A stretch of DNA of 64,000 bases from Novacetimonas cocois (GCF_003311635.1 NZ_QEXL01000014.1:49230-113229), one strand, 5' to 3'; positions 1-9,733 are shown, counted from the stretch's first letter. Numbers and translations: made by a program. The notes: a model not told the origin generated them from the sequence alone.

Positions 1-879
1 GATGCCGAAGGCGGAGCCGAGCGCGATATAGGCGGCTTCCTGCACGCCAAGGCCCGCAGGCACCAGGAACGAGACGGACATGATGCCGCAGGCCACCCCC
101 TCGATCGCGACGGCGCCGCTGAAGCTGAGCTTCGCGCCAAGGAAATAATAGGCCACCCAGATCGTCCCCGCGCTGCCCAGCCAGCCGAGATAGTGCATGA
201 ACGCCGCCTCCGCGATGCGGCGGGGGTGCGACCAGATCGCGTCGAAACGTTCCTGCAGGCTGTCGGCGCTGCTCATCATAGCATCCTGCCACTGGGTCGC
301 CATGTTGTGACCCAGCATGCGCCCCGCGCGCTTGAGCAGCGAGCCGCCATGCTGCTGCGTCCAGATGAAGCCCCCGATTCCCAGCGTCAGCAGCACAAGC
401 CCGATGATGACCGGCTTGGCAAAGGGGCTGGACTGCTGGTGGGCGACCAGGCACAGCACGGCGGTCAGGATGAACAGGATCTGGCCCATCACTTCGGTCG
501 TGATGTCGACCAGGTTGGCGCATGCCGCCTCCGGCCCGCTGATGGTGCGTCCGCGACGTCCGGCGAAAAGGTGGCTTGAACAGGTCGCGCGGATGCCGAT
601 CACCATTCCCCCTAGCTGGGAGAAGGGCAGGCATGACGCAGCCGCATCGCGGATCATGCGCGAAACCAGCAGTTGCCAGAACGGAATGTCGCGACAAGCC
701 GCGTGCCAGGCAAGACCCAGTATTGCATCGACTGCAAGCTGCGCCAGCACGGTCGCCATGAATCCGACGAAGCCGATCGACACGATCGCCTTCATGACCG
801 AGCCCGCGCCAAGCCACGCCGTGCAACCGGTAAGAAGGGCCAGGCCCAGGAAGGCCAGCAGGATGGTAAGCTTTCTCAA
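1..879 (-). CDS. hpnL: Hopanoid-associated membrane protein HpnL (partial, C-terminus beyond window)
   Basis: The minus-strand frame is open for 293 codons and runs off the left edge, so only the N-terminal part is present. It begins at a TTG (877-879) with a GGA about 6 nt upstream; the in-frame stop TAA at 901-903 leaves no ATG upstream. The translation is strongly hydrophobic with several membrane spans. It carries family-typical stretches such as SQLGGMVIG and, near the edge, SFLVPAGLGVQEAAY, which are characteristic of the lysylphosphatidylglycerol synthase TM/flippase-like (UPF0104) family that includes HpnL. Its divergent position next to hpnA supports a hopanoid role, probably in transport or localisation between membranes (inference). 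The TTG start is the least certain part. Confidence 0.8.
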   Translation of the reverse strand, partial: MRKLTILLAFLGLALLTGCTAWLGAGSVMKAIVSIGFVGFMATVLAQLAVDAILGLAWHAACRDIPFWQLLVSRMIRDAAASCLPFSQLGGMVIGIRATCSSHLFAGRRGRTISGPEAACANLVDITTEVMGQILFILTAVLCLVAHQQSSPFAKPVIIGLVLLTLGIGGFIWTQQHGGSLLKRAGRMLGHNMATQWQDAMMSSADSLQERFDAIWSHPRRIAEAAFMHYLGWLGSAGTIWVAYYFLGAKLSFSGAVAIEGVACGIMSVSFLVPAGLGVQEAAYIALGSAFGI

Positions 880-1067
880 GAAAGATCCGTAATGCGTCTG
901 TTAAGCCGAAAAGCGGTCGCAATGCCGCCCGAAGTGACAGTGCGGGCCTGACTTACACCACGACAGGGTCTGGCGCCACTGCGAGGTGTCGGGATAAATG
1001 GTACTTCTTGCTGGTTGCGAGTCCGTATCGCAATCTTGAATTCTGTTACGGAGTGCTAGTTCAGGTC

Positions 1068-2063
1068 ATGACTGCCCCAACGCTCGTTACCGGTGCAACC
1101 GGTTTTGTCGGCTCCGCTGTTGCCCGCAACCTGCTGGAGCGTGGTCATTCGCTCCGCCTGATGGTGCGTAAGGGCAGTGACCTTACCAACCTGCGGGATA
1201 TTCCGTGCGAACTGGTGGAGGGGGACCTTTCCACCCCGTCCACCTTTGACGCGGCGGTGCGCGGATGCCGCTATGTCTTTCATGTCGCGGCGGATTACCG
1301 CCTGTGGGTGCCCGATCCGGTGCCGATGATGATCGCCAATGTCGAAGGCACGCGCGAACTCATGCTCGCGGCACAGCGCGCCGGGGTGGAACGGATCGTT
1401 TACTGTTCCTCGGTCGCCGCGCTGGGCCTGATCGGTGACGGGACGGTCTGTGACGAGGAAACGCCCGTTCATGAACATGGCGTGATCGGGATCTACAAAC
1501 GCTCCAAATACCGTGCGGAGCAGGAGGTCCTGCGCCTTGTCCATGAACGCGCGCTGCCTGCCGTCATCGTCAATCCGTCCACTCCCGTCGGCCCGCGCGA
1601 CATCAAGCCCACGCCAACGGGGCAGATGATCCTCGACTGCGCGGCGGGGCGCATGCCCGCCTATGTCGATACGGGCGTGAACATCGTGCATGTCGATGAC
1701 GTGGCCGAAGGGCACGCACTGGCGCTGGAACGTGGCCGTCTGGGGGAAAAATATATCCTGGGCGGTCAGAATTACCTGCTGCGCGACCTCTTCGCCATGA
1801 CGGCGGAACTGGCTGGCGTGGCGCCGCCGCGCATCCGCCTGCCGCAGGCGGTGATCTGGCCGATCGCGATCATCAGCGAATGGCTGTCGCGCATGTTCGG
1901 CATCGCCCCGCGCGTCACGCGCGAAATGCTGGCGATGTCGCACAAGAAGATGTTCTTCTCCTCCGACAAGGCGATCCGCGAACTGGGGTATTCCCCCCGT
2001 CCCGCGCGTGAGGCCGTCAAGGACGCCATCGACTGGTTCCGCCAGCACGGCATGCTGGATTGA
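1068..2063 (+). CDS. hpnA: Hopanoid-associated sugar epimerase/NAD(P)-dependent reductase HpnA
   Basis: This 331-residue extended SDR (dihydroflavonol-4-reductase-like) protein has the Rossmann glycine motif TGATGFVG at residues 8-15 and the catalytic Tyr143-x3-Lys147 (YKRSK). It matches HpnA, the first gene of hopanoid clusters, a predicted sugar epimerase/reductase for side-chain decoration; its exact substrate is not settled. The ATG at 1068 puts the glycine motif at the usual distance from the N-terminus. An in-frame GTG at 1053 and an ATG at 1008 would add residues before the conserved start and are less likely. hpnB follows after 9 nt, so the genes are probably co-transcribed. Confidence 0.9.
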   Translation: MTAPTLVTGATGFVGSAVARNLLERGHSLRLMVRKGSDLTNLRDIPCELVEGDLSTPSTFDAAVRGCRYVFHVAADYRLWVPDPVPMMIANVEGTRELMLAAQRAGVERIVYCSSVAALGLIGDGTVCDEETPVHEHGVIGIYKRSKYRAEQEVLRLVHERALPAVIVNPSTPVGPRDIKPTPTGQMILDCAAGRMPAYVDTGVNIVHVDDVAEGHALALERGRLGEKYILGGQNYLLRDLFAMTAELAGVAPPRIRLPQAVIWPIAIISEWLSRMFGIAPRVTREMLAMSHKKMFFSSDKAIRELGYSPRPAREAVKDAIDWFRQHGMLD

Positions 2064-2072
2064 GGTCCGGTC

Positions 2073-3308
2073 ATGTTCCTTATCGCCCTTTCATGTCTGG
2101 CGCTGGCCATATGGGGATGGCTGATCTTTTTTCACGGGCATTTCTGGCAGGCGGGCCCGATTCTGGGCCCCGTGGACGGCAGGAAGCTTGATCGCGCGCT
2201 ATGCCCGGATGTCTGCGTCGTGGTGCCCGCGCGTGACGAGGCACCCTCGATCGGCAAATGCGTCGCCTCCCTCCTGGCGCAGGATTATCCGGGGCGGATG
2301 CATGTCATCGTGGTTGACGATGGCAGCACCGACGGGACCGGCCGTCTGGCGCGCAAGGTGCCCGACCCCCGCAAACGCCTGACGGTCGTGACGGGCAAGC
2401 CCCGCCCCCCGGGATGGAGCGGCAAGCTGTGGGCCGTAAGCCAGGGCGAGGCCGAGGCCCGGCGCCTGTGCCCCGCCGATGACGGCTTCATCCTGCTGAC
2501 CGATGCCGACATCACCCACGATCCCCGCCATGTCTCCACCCTTGTAGCCAAGGCGCAGGCATCGCGGCTGGACCAGGTGTCGGAAATGGTGGAGCTGAAC
2601 TGTGTCAGCCCGGCCGAGCGCATGCTGGTCCCGGCTTTCGTCTTTTTCTTTGCCCTGCTGTATCCCTTCGCCAGCGTCAACAACCCGCGCAGCAGGACGG
2701 CCGGGGCGGCGGGGGGCACCATCCTGATCCGGCGCACAGCCCTGACGCGCATCGGCGGAATCGCCAGCCTGCGTGGCGCGCTGATCGATGACTGCACGCT
2801 GGCGGCGCTGGTCAAGCATAGTGGCGGCGGCATCTATCTGGGGCACAGCTGCCTTGCGCGTTCGATCCGTCCCTATCCCCACCCGCACGACATCTGGCGC
2901 ATGGTGGCCCGCACGGCCTATGTGCAGCTGGGATATTCGCCGCTGATGCTGCTGGGGACGGTTGTGGGCATGATCGTGGTGTGGATCGCGCCGATGGAAC
3001 TGGCGCTGTTCACCCACGGCGCCGCGTGCCTGCTGGGGGCGGGGGCGTGGGTCATGTCGATGGCGTCCTATACCCCCACGCTGCGCCGTTTCAACCTGTC
3101 GCCCGCATGGGCGCTGCTGCTGCCGGCCGTGGCCGGGTTCTATACGCTGGCGACCATCGGTTCGGCCATCAATCACCATCGGGGACGCGGCGTGGTCTGG
3201 AAAAGCCGCGCCTATACCGATACCGATGGTGCGATTTCGACCTATATCCAGCAAAAGGGCAATGGTGTGGTCATGAACAGGACGATGACGGGGGATGACC
3301 TGGGGTGA
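2073..3308 (+). CDS. hpnB: Hopene-associated glycosyltransferase HpnB
   Basis: This 411-residue GT2-family protein starts with an N-terminal membrane segment (about residues 2-20). The nucleotide-sugar fold follows, with VVPARDEAPS near 50-59, DDGSTDG at 82-88 and a DAD metal motif at 144-146. C-terminal hydrophobic segments lie around residues 185-205 and 285-370. The family is always found beside squalene/hopene genes and is assumed to glycosylate the hopanoid side chain or an intermediate (established context, not a measured reaction). Its stop overlaps the hpnC start by 4 nt (GTGA at 3305-3308), which suggests translational coupling. Confidence 0.9.
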   Translation: MFLIALSCLALAIWGWLIFFHGHFWQAGPILGPVDGRKLDRALCPDVCVVVPARDEAPSIGKCVASLLAQDYPGRMHVIVVDDGSTDGTGRLARKVPDPRKRLTVVTGKPRPPGWSGKLWAVSQGEAEARRLCPADDGFILLTDADITHDPRHVSTLVAKAQASRLDQVSEMVELNCVSPAERMLVPAFVFFFALLYPFASVNNPRSRTAGAAGGTILIRRTALTRIGGIASLRGALIDDCTLAALVKHSGGGIYLGHSCLARSIRPYPHPHDIWRMVARTAYVQLGYSPLMLLGTVVGMIVVWIAPMELALFTHGAACLLGAGAWVMSMASYTPTLRRFNLSPAWALLLPAVAGFYTLATIGSAINHHRGRGVVWKSRAYTDTDGAISTYIQQKGNGVVMNRTMTGDDLG

Positions 3309-4171
3309 ATACAGCCGAACATGACGTCTGGGGCAGCGAGGACGTATCGTCGGGCAAGGGCGCGGGGGACGAGAATTTTCCCGTCGGATCCCTGCTCATC
3401 AGCCGTCAGATGCGTCCTTACGTCCATGCCTATTACGATTTCGCGCGCGTCATCGACGATATCGTCGATACCGACAGGCTGGACCCGCAGGCGAAGATCG
3501 CGCGCCTGAACGCGATGGAAGAGGTCGTGCGCGGCACAAGGACCGCGTCGCAGCGTCCCGATGCGCAGACGGCGGCAAGGGTGCGCGAGATGTTCGCGCG
3601 CACCGGCGTGCCGGTGGAAACCGCCACCGACCTGATCGTCGCGTTCCGTCAGGACGCGGTCAAGAACCGGTACGGGACATGGGACGAACTGGTCGAATAC
3701 TGCCGGTATTCCGCCAATCCCGTTGGGCGCTTCCTGCTGGACCTGCATGGGGAGGGGCCGCAGACGGCGGGGCCTTCGGATGCGCTGTGCACCGCGCTTC
3801 AGGTCATCAACCACCTGCAGGACTGCGCCGACGACCTGCGCAAGCTCGATCGCTGCTACCTCCCGCGGGAATGGATGGAGCGCGAGGGCGCGCGACTGGA
3901 GGATCTGTACGGTCCGTTCGCCCTGCCGGCGCTGCGCCGGGTGTTCGACGCCATGCTGGACGAGGTCGATCGCCTCAATGACGAAGCCTCCCGCCTGCCC
4001 GCCCTGGTACGCGACCGGCGCATGCGCATGGAATGCGCGGTGATCGTCGGGCTGTCGAAGCGCCTTGCCGCGCGCCTGCGGCGCGAGGACCCGGTGGCGG
4101 GGCGGGTCAAGCTGTCGCGTGGCGACGTGCTGGCGGCGATGGCCGGCGCGTTGCGCGTGATCGGCGGATGA
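3305..4171 (+). CDS. hpnC: Squalene synthase subunit HpnC (hydroxysqualene synthase)
   Basis: This 288-residue trans-isoprenyl diphosphate synthase family protein has two Asp-rich motifs that bind Mg-diphosphate: DDIVD at 51-55 and QDCADD at 172-177. In the three-enzyme bacterial route to squalene, HpnC converts presqualene diphosphate to hydroxysqualene, between HpnD and HpnE (known from the family). The start is a GTG overlapping the hpnB stop as GTGA; the nearby ATG at 3321 is out of frame. The next gene, hpnD, lies 96 nt downstream. Confidence 0.92.
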   Translation: MNTAEHDVWGSEDVSSGKGAGDENFPVGSLLISRQMRPYVHAYYDFARVIDDIVDTDRLDPQAKIARLNAMEEVVRGTRTASQRPDAQTAARVREMFARTGVPVETATDLIVAFRQDAVKNRYGTWDELVEYCRYSANPVGRFLLDLHGEGPQTAGPSDALCTALQVINHLQDCADDLRKLDRCYLPREWMEREGARLEDLYGPFALPALRRVFDAMLDEVDRLNDEASRLPALVRDRRMRMECAVIVGLSKRLAARLRREDPVAGRVKLSRGDVLAAMAGALRVIGG

Positions 4172-4267
4172 CCTGAACGGCGCCCGATTTTGCCGTTGCG
4201 GCGATTGCCGTTAAAGAACGTCCGGCAACAGACACTGTGAACCTTGGATTGAACGGAAAAGGCGGGG

Positions 4268-5149
4268 ATGGTTTTTTTGCGTGCGCGGCATGATGGCGGG
4301 ACGCCACTGGGATGCGATCCCGCGGACCTGGCCGAGGTCGAGGCCGTGGTCAGGGATTCGGGTACGTCCTTTGGCAAGGGCATGCAGATCCTGCCGCCCG
4401 ACCGCCGTTACGGGATGTATGCCGTCTATGCCTTCTGCCGGCTGGTGGATGACGTGGCCGACGACGATGGCACGCCTCAGGACAAGTGCCAGCGGCTGGA
4501 TGCGTGGCGCGAGCGTATCGGCCGCCTGTACGCGGGGGAGGCGCAGGACGCGCTGGATCGCGTGCTGCTGGCGACCATCCGGACGTTCGGCCTGCGGCAG
4601 GAGGATTTCAATGCCGTGATCGACGGCATGGAAATGGACGCGCGTGGCCCCATCGTCGCCCCGGACGAAGCGACGTTCGACCTGTACTGCGACCGTGTCG
4701 CCTCTGCCGTGGGGCGGCTGTCGGTGCGGGTGTTCGGCGATTCCTCCGCCGCTGCCGACAGGGTGGCCTTCCACCTTGGCCGTGCGCTGCAGATCACGAA
4801 CATCCTGCGTGACGTGGCGGAGGACGCGCAGCGCGGGCGGCTGTACCTCCCGGCGGAGCTTCTGGCGCGTTTCGACGTGCCGCTGACCCCGCAGGGCGCG
4901 TGCCATGCGGAGGGGCTGGAGTCGGTCGGGCGGATCCTGGCGGGCCGGGCGCATGACCATTTCCGCGCCGCAGCCGCCGCGATGCGCCAGTGCGACCGTC
5001 GCGCCATGCGTCCCGCCCGCGTGATGGGCGCGACCTATGCCGCGATCCTGGCGGCGCAGGAACGGCAGGGATGGCGTCATCCCGAATGCCGCGTGTCCCT
5101 GTCGCGGCCGCGCAAGCTGCTGATCGCCGCGCGCGCGCTGGTGTCGTGA
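4268..5149 (+). CDS. hpnD: Presqualene diphosphate synthase HpnD
   Basis: This 293-residue squalene/phytoene synthase family enzyme has Asp motifs DDVADD at 61-66 and RDVAED at 181-186, plus the family signature YAVYAFCR just before the first. HpnD condenses two farnesyl diphosphates to presqualene diphosphate, the first committed step. The 96-nt gap from hpnC has no clear terminator, so the operon probably continues. Its last codon overlaps a possible GTG start of hpnE (GTGA at 5146-5149), the same arrangement as hpnB/hpnC. Confidence 0.93.
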   Translation: MVFLRARHDGGTPLGCDPADLAEVEAVVRDSGTSFGKGMQILPPDRRYGMYAVYAFCRLVDDVADDDGTPQDKCQRLDAWRERIGRLYAGEAQDALDRVLLATIRTFGLRQEDFNAVIDGMEMDARGPIVAPDEATFDLYCDRVASAVGRLSVRVFGDSSAAADRVAFHLGRALQITNILRDVAEDAQRGRLYLPAELLARFDVPLTPQGACHAEGLESVGRILAGRAHDHFRAAAAAMRQCDRRAMRPARVMGATYAAILAAQERQGWRHPECRVSLSRPRKLLIAARALVS

Positions 5150-5157
5150 CGGCCGGC

Positions 5158-6471
5158 ATGGGCAATGGCATGAGCGGGCATATCCATATCGTCGGCGGTG
5201 GCCTGGCGGGCCTGTCGGCCGCGGTCGAACTGGCGGGGGCGGGGGAACGCGTTTCGGTCCACGAGGCCGGGCCGGCCTGTGGCGGACGGGCGCGTTCATA
5301 CGTGGACCGGCATCTGGGCTGCCGCATCGACAACGGCAATCATCTGCTGCTGTCGGGCAATCGCGCGGTCAACCGCTATCTCGGCCTGATCGGGGCGCAG
5401 CAGACGCTGACGGGGCCGACGCGTCCCGTTTTCCCCTTCATGGATCTTGGCGATGGCGCGCGCTGGACGCTGGACCTGTCGCGCGGGAAGCTGCCGCTGT
5501 GGGTGCTGTCGCGCCGCCGTCGCGTGCCGGGTATGCGGCTGGGCGAACTGCGTAGCCTGCTGCGCCTGATGGAGGCGGACCCCGATGCCGTGGTGTCCGA
5601 CTGCCTGCAGCCCGGCGCGCTGTCGTCGCGGCTGCTGGAGCCGTTCGCGATTTCCGTCCTCAACACCATGCCCGACGTGGGCAGCGCCGCGCTGCTGGGC
5701 GCGGTCGTGCGCGAAAGCCTGGCGCAGGGCGGACGCCACTGCCTGCCGCGCTTCCCGCGGGAGGGACTGTCGGAAAGCTTCGTCGATCCGGCGCTGGCCC
5801 ACCTGTCGGTCATGAAGGCGCAGGTCCATACCGGCAGCCGCATCAGCGCGGTGGAGGTCGGGGACGGGCGCGTGACGATGCTGCGCGGCACCGGGCAGGA
5901 TGTGATCGCCATCGGGCCGGACGATGCCGTGATCATGGCGGTTCCCGCGCCCGTCGCGTCCTCCCTCCTGGCGGACCGCGTGCCGGGTTTCAACGCGCCG
6001 GACGCGTTCGAGGCCATCGTGAACGCGCATTTCGCGCTTCCCTACGCCCCCGTGGCGACGGGGGGACTGGCGCAGGCGCGCTTCATCGGGCTGGTGGGCG
6101 GCATCAGCGAATGGGTCTTCATCAAGGATCATATCCTGTCGGTCACCGTCAGCGCGGCCAACCGCTATGCCACGTATGATCCCGATGCGCTGGCCCGCCA
6201 TATCTGGAACGAGGTGCGCGCGGCGCTGGACCCGGCCCTGACGGTTCCCCTGCCGGTGCAGATGCCACCCATGCGCATCGTGCGTGAGAAGCGCGCGACC
6301 TTTGCCGCGACCCCGGCGCAGGACCGCATGCGGCCGGGCACGCGCACGATGCTGCCCAACCTGATGCTGGCCGGGGACTGGACGGAAACGGGTTTGCCCG
6401 CCACAATCGAGGGCGCGATCAGGTCTGGCGCCGCCGCAGCGCGGGCCATCCGCGAACGTCATGGCGCATAG
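5158..6471 (+). CDS. hpnE: Hydroxysqualene dehydroxylase HpnE
   Basis: This FAD-dependent amine-oxidase/phytoene-desaturase-type protein of about 437 residues has the N-terminal dinucleotide-binding motif HIVGGGLAGLSAAVELA and the C-terminal LAGDWTETGLPATIEGAI box that closes the FAD site. HpnE reduces hydroxysqualene to squalene in the HpnC/D/E route. The reading frame is open from 4990, but the glycine motif fixes the start near ATG 5158 or ATG 5170. A GTG at 5146 overlapping the hpnD stop is an alternative. shc follows 75 nt downstream. Confidence 0.9.
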   Translation: MGNGMSGHIHIVGGGLAGLSAAVELAGAGERVSVHEAGPACGGRARSYVDRHLGCRIDNGNHLLLSGNRAVNRYLGLIGAQQTLTGPTRPVFPFMDLGDGARWTLDLSRGKLPLWVLSRRRRVPGMRLGELRSLLRLMEADPDAVVSDCLQPGALSSRLLEPFAISVLNTMPDVGSAALLGAVVRESLAQGGRHCLPRFPREGLSESFVDPALAHLSVMKAQVHTGSRISAVEVGDGRVTMLRGTGQDVIAIGPDDAVIMAVPAPVASSLLADRVPGFNAPDAFEAIVNAHFALPYAPVATGGLAQARFIGLVGGISEWVFIKDHILSVTVSAANRYATYDPDALARHIWNEVRAALDPALTVPLPVQMPPMRIVREKRATFAATPAQDRMRPGTRTMLPNLMLAGDWTETGLPATIEGAIRSGAAAARAIRERHGA

Positions 6472-6546
6472 GCCGGACATGTCGCGAACACATAACATGC
6501 ATGGATTTGGAACAGGCCCCCGTCATGGGGCGGGGAACATGGAATA

Positions 6547-8577
6547 ATGGCGAAAAAACCCGAAACGACAACCAGTACAGCCCGCAAGGCCACCACGACG
6601 CGCAGGACACCCGCCGCCACGCGGACGGTGAAGCTGGACGCGCCCCTGCCGGCGGCGGAACTCGATACGGCTGTCACCCGCGCGCAGGCCGCGCTGGGGC
6701 AGCGGCAGAACGAGGACGGGCACTGGGTTTTCGATCTGGAGGCCGATGCCACCATCCCCGCGGAATATGTCCTGCTGGAACACTTCCTCGACCGGATCAA
6801 CCCTGAGCTGGAGGGGCGGATCGGCGTCTATCTGCGTCGCATCCAGGGCGCGCATGGCGGATGGCCCCTGTATGAAAACGGGAAATTCGACCTTTCCGCC
6901 TCCGTGAAGGCGTATTTCGCGCTCAAGGCCCTGGGCGATGACATCAACGCGCCGCACATGGTCCGCGCGCGGCAGGCGATCCTTGATCATGGCGGCGCGG
7001 AACGGACCAACGTCTTCACCCGCCTCCAGCTTGCGCTGTTTGGCGACGTTCCGTGGCATGCCGCGCCGGCCATGCCGGTCGAACTGATGCTGATGCCCAA
7101 GAAGGCGCTGTTTTCGGTGTGGAACATGTCGTACTGGTCGCGCACGGTCATCGCACCGCTGCTGGTGCTGGGGGCATTGCGCCCGTGCGCGCTCAACCCG
7201 CGCGGCGTGCATGTGCCCGAACTGTTCGTCACGCCGCCGGACAAGGTGCGCGACTGGATCCGTGGACCGTACCGCTCGCCCTGGGGCTACGTGTTCCAGT
7301 ATCTCGACAAGATCCTGCATCCGGCGGAACGCTTTTTCCCGAAAAAGACGCGCCGTCGCGCGATTCGCGTGGCCGTGGACTTTGTCGAGGCGCGGCTCAA
7401 CGGTGTGGACGGGCTGGGCGCGATCTATCCCGCGATGGCCAATACCGTCATGATGTTCCGTGCGCTCGGCGTGCCGGACACTGATCCGCGCGCCGTCGCC
7501 GCGTGGGAAGCGGTGCAGCGCCTGCTGGTCAACCAGGGCAAGGAAACCTATTGCCAGCCCTGCGTCTCGCCCATCTGGGATACCGGCCTGGCCGGGCATG
7601 CCATGATCGAGGCGGCCTCCGGTCCCGATGGCATCGCGACCGAGGAAACGAAGCAGAAGCTGGACAAGGCGGCCCAGTGGCTGCGTGAGCGCCAGATCCT
7701 CAACGTCAAGGGCGACTGGGCGCTGAACTGCCCTGACGTGAAGCCGGGCGGGTGGGCGTTCCAGTACAACAACGACTATTACCCCGACGTGGATGATACG
7801 GCGGTCGTGGGCATGCTGCTGCATCGGCAGAACGATCCCGCCAATGAAGAGGCGCTGGAACGCGCGCGCCACTGGATCATCGGCATGCAGAGCACCAATG
7901 GTGGCTGGGGCGCGTTCGATATCGACAACAACCTCGATGTCCTGAACCACATTCCCTTTGCCGATCATGGCGCGCTGCTTGACCCGCCGACCGCCGACGT
8001 GACGGCGCGCTGCATTTCCTTCCTGGCGCAGCTTGGCCATGGGGTGGACCGGCCCTATATCGAACGCGGGATCGCCTATCTCCGCGCGGAGCAGGAGAAG
8101 GATGGATCGTGGTTCGGACGCTGGGGCACGAACTACATCTATGGCACATGGTCGGTGCTGTGCGCGCTGAATGCCGCCGACGTGCCGCATGACGATCCGA
8201 TGATCATCCGCGCCACCGACTGGCTGCGTCGCAAGCAGCGCGCCGATGGCGGCTGGGGCGAAGGGTGCGAGTCCTATGAAGGCGGGCCGCATGGCGAATA
8301 CAGCCAGAGCCTGCCGTCACAGACCGCGTGGGCGGTGCTGGGGATGATGGCCGCGGGCCTGAAGAATGACGAGGCGGTGTCGCGTGGCGTGGCCTACCTT
8401 GCGCGCACGCAGGGCAAGGATGGCGAATGGGCGGAAGAACCGTACAACGCCGTCGGTTTCCCGAAGGTCTTCTACCTGCGGTATCATGGGTACCGTCAGT
8501 TCTTCCCGCTGCTGGCGCTGTCGCGTTACCGTAACCTGCAGACCAGCAACAGCGGTCGCGTCGGATACGGGTTCTGA
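6547..8577 (+). CDS. shc: Squalene-hopene cyclase (HpnF)
   Basis: This 676-residue class II triterpene cyclase has the catalytic acid motif DVDDTA at residues 414-419 and QW-type repeats such as GGWGAFD, DGSWFGRWG and GGWGEG that stabilise the (alpha/alpha)6 barrels. It cyclises squalene to hopene/hopanol at the inner membrane. A Lys/Thr/Ala-rich N-terminal extension of about 30 residues precedes the conserved domain and may be disordered. The hpnG GTG start lies 2 nt after the stop, so the two are tightly coupled. Confidence 0.96.
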   Translation: MAKKPETTTSTARKATTTRRTPAATRTVKLDAPLPAAELDTAVTRAQAALGQRQNEDGHWVFDLEADATIPAEYVLLEHFLDRINPELEGRIGVYLRRIQGAHGGWPLYENGKFDLSASVKAYFALKALGDDINAPHMVRARQAILDHGGAERTNVFTRLQLALFGDVPWHAAPAMPVELMLMPKKALFSVWNMSYWSRTVIAPLLVLGALRPCALNPRGVHVPELFVTPPDKVRDWIRGPYRSPWGYVFQYLDKILHPAERFFPKKTRRRAIRVAVDFVEARLNGVDGLGAIYPAMANTVMMFRALGVPDTDPRAVAAWEAVQRLLVNQGKETYCQPCVSPIWDTGLAGHAMIEAASGPDGIATEETKQKLDKAAQWLRERQILNVKGDWALNCPDVKPGGWAFQYNNDYYPDVDDTAVVGMLLHRQNDPANEEALERARHWIIGMQSTNGGWGAFDIDNNLDVLNHIPFADHGALLDPPTADVTARCISFLAQLGHGVDRPYIERGIAYLRAEQEKDGSWFGRWGTNYIYGTWSVLCALNAADVPHDDPMIIRATDWLRRKQRADGGWGEGCESYEGGPHGEYSQSLPSQTAWAVLGMMAAGLKNDEAVSRGVAYLARTQGKDGEWAEEPYNAVGFPKVFYLRYHGYRQFFPLLALSRYRNLQTSNSGRVGYGF

Positions 8578-8579
8578 TC

Positions 8580-9278
8580 GTGGAAGCCTTTCAGCCGATG
8601 CCCGCAGGCGCGCCGTTCACGCGACTGGGTATTGTCGTGGGGATGGAGGCGGAAGCCGCGCTGATCCGCCCGTTTTTCCCCAATGCGCGTTTCGGGATCA
8701 GCGGCGCCACGCTGGACGGGGCGCGACGCGCGACCTCCACGCTGCTGGCCTGCGGGGTGGACGCGGTGCTGTCGTTCGGACTTGCGGCGGGCCTTGACCC
8801 CGCGCTGTATGCGGGGATCGTCCTGCTGCCGCGCCATGTCGTGGTCGATGGCGCGCGCATTCCCACCGATCCCGCCTTTTCCGACTGGCTGGGGCAGGGA
8901 CTGCGCAGCGTGCAGCGGGGCGACCTGCTGCAGAGCGACGTGATCGTATCCGACGCCCCCCGGAAGGCTGAACTGTTCGCCCGGAGCGGATGCGAGGGGC
9001 TGGATATGGAAAGCGGCGTCGTGGCGCAGGTCTGTTCCGAACGCAAGGTTCCCTTTGCGGTCCTGCGGGTGGTGTGCGATCCCGCCGACCGGACATTGCC
9101 GGCCGCCGCCGTCGTGGCATTGCAGGCGGATGGGGAAATCGCGCTGGGGCCGATCCTGCGCAGCGTGCTGGCCCATCCGGGGCAGATCCCGGCCCTCATT
9201 CAGGTGGGGCGCGATGCCGGCAGGGCGCGCAAGGCGATGCGCGCCATGCTGCAACGGCGCTTTCGCGGCGATTCCTGA
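8580..9278 (+). CDS. hpnG: Hopanoid-associated nucleoside phosphorylase HpnG
   Basis: This 232-residue protein of the phosphorylase/MTAN superfamily contains LGIVVGMEAEA near the N-terminus and CEGLDMESGVVAQV near residue 142, the typical substrate-binding Met-Glu region. HpnG removes adenine from adenosylhopane to give (phospho)ribosylhopane, an early step toward bacteriohopanetetrol (established for the family). The start is a GTG two bases after shc. A 7-bp hairpin (ATCACAT at 9280-9286, ATGTGAT at 9290-9296) follows the stop directly, then repeat copy 1, which probably marks the end of the hopanoid transcript (inference). Confidence 0.9.
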   Translation: MEAFQPMPAGAPFTRLGIVVGMEAEAALIRPFFPNARFGISGATLDGARRATSTLLACGVDAVLSFGLAAGLDPALYAGIVLLPRHVVVDGARIPTDPAFSDWLGQGLRSVQRGDLLQSDVIVSDAPRKAELFARSGCEGLDMESGVVAQVCSERKVPFAVLRVVCDPADRTLPAAAVVALQADGEIALGPILRSVLAHPGQIPALIQVGRDAGRARKAMRAMLQRRFRGDS

Positions 9279-9311
9279 CATCACATTGTATGTGATTGAT
9301 AAGAAATAACA

Positions 9312-9390
9312 GAAGTTTTTGGGTGCCGCCTTTTTTCAAAAAGGCGGCATTCTTTTGAAGCTTTTTGCAAAAAGCTTCACCAAAAAACTC
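9312..9390 (+). repeat. Intergenic three-helix repeat, copy 1
   Basis: This is one of ten related elements of about 80 bp. The outer arms AAGTTTTTGG / CCAAAAAACT pair. Inside are a GC-capped hairpin (GCCGCC...GGCGGC around a T/A-rich stem) and a second hairpin GAAGCTTTTT-gc-AAAAAGCTTC. Here the linker reads ATTCTTTT instead of GTTCTTC. It lies between hpnG and ackA in forward orientation. Confidence 0.85.
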
Positions 9391-9660
9391 TGTACGATAC
9401 GAAAAATCTATCGTCGGCAGGTTCCTGAAAACGGCATGAAACTGATTTCCCGAAATCCATGATCCCTGCCCCTGCGACGCGGCGCCGACAGGTCGCGGCT
9501 TCGCGCCGCAGGGGGCGGCAGACGATGCCTGAACATGCATGCAGCAGGCGGGTATCGGCCATGTATGGATTACCGCGCTGTTTTCCCCTTATATTTCAAA
9601 AGATGACGCCGATCCGGTGGCTGACGTCGCACGTTCGGGATGCGTAAGGACATGCGGAAA

Positions 9661-9674
9661 TTGATTCGCGTCAA
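9661..9674 (+). promoter_or_regulatory. FNR/Anr-type box upstream of ackA-xfp
   Basis: TTGAT-TCGC-GTCAA fits the FNR-family consensus TTGAT-N4-(A/G)TCAA. Its centre is 66 nt before the ackA ATG. Class II geometry (box centred at -41.5) would put the start site near 9709 and a -10 element over TAGGAT (9698-9703). This is a sequence match only; no FNR gene is in the window. Confidence 0.55.
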
Positions 9675-9733
9675 TGTGTCATCGGTTCGATAGTCGATAG
9701 GATCGCATCGGTAGTACGAAGGGATAGGCGGGC

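Larger units (their letters stand above)
9279..9733. other. Intergenic region hpnG-ackA
   Basis: This 455-nt gap holds a short hairpin at 9280-9296, copy 1 of the intergenic three-helix repeat (9312-9390) and an FNR-type box 60 nt before ackA. Between about 9391 and 9650 no convincing gene is visible; the short open frames there have no ribosome binding site or recognisable product. Confidence 0.6.
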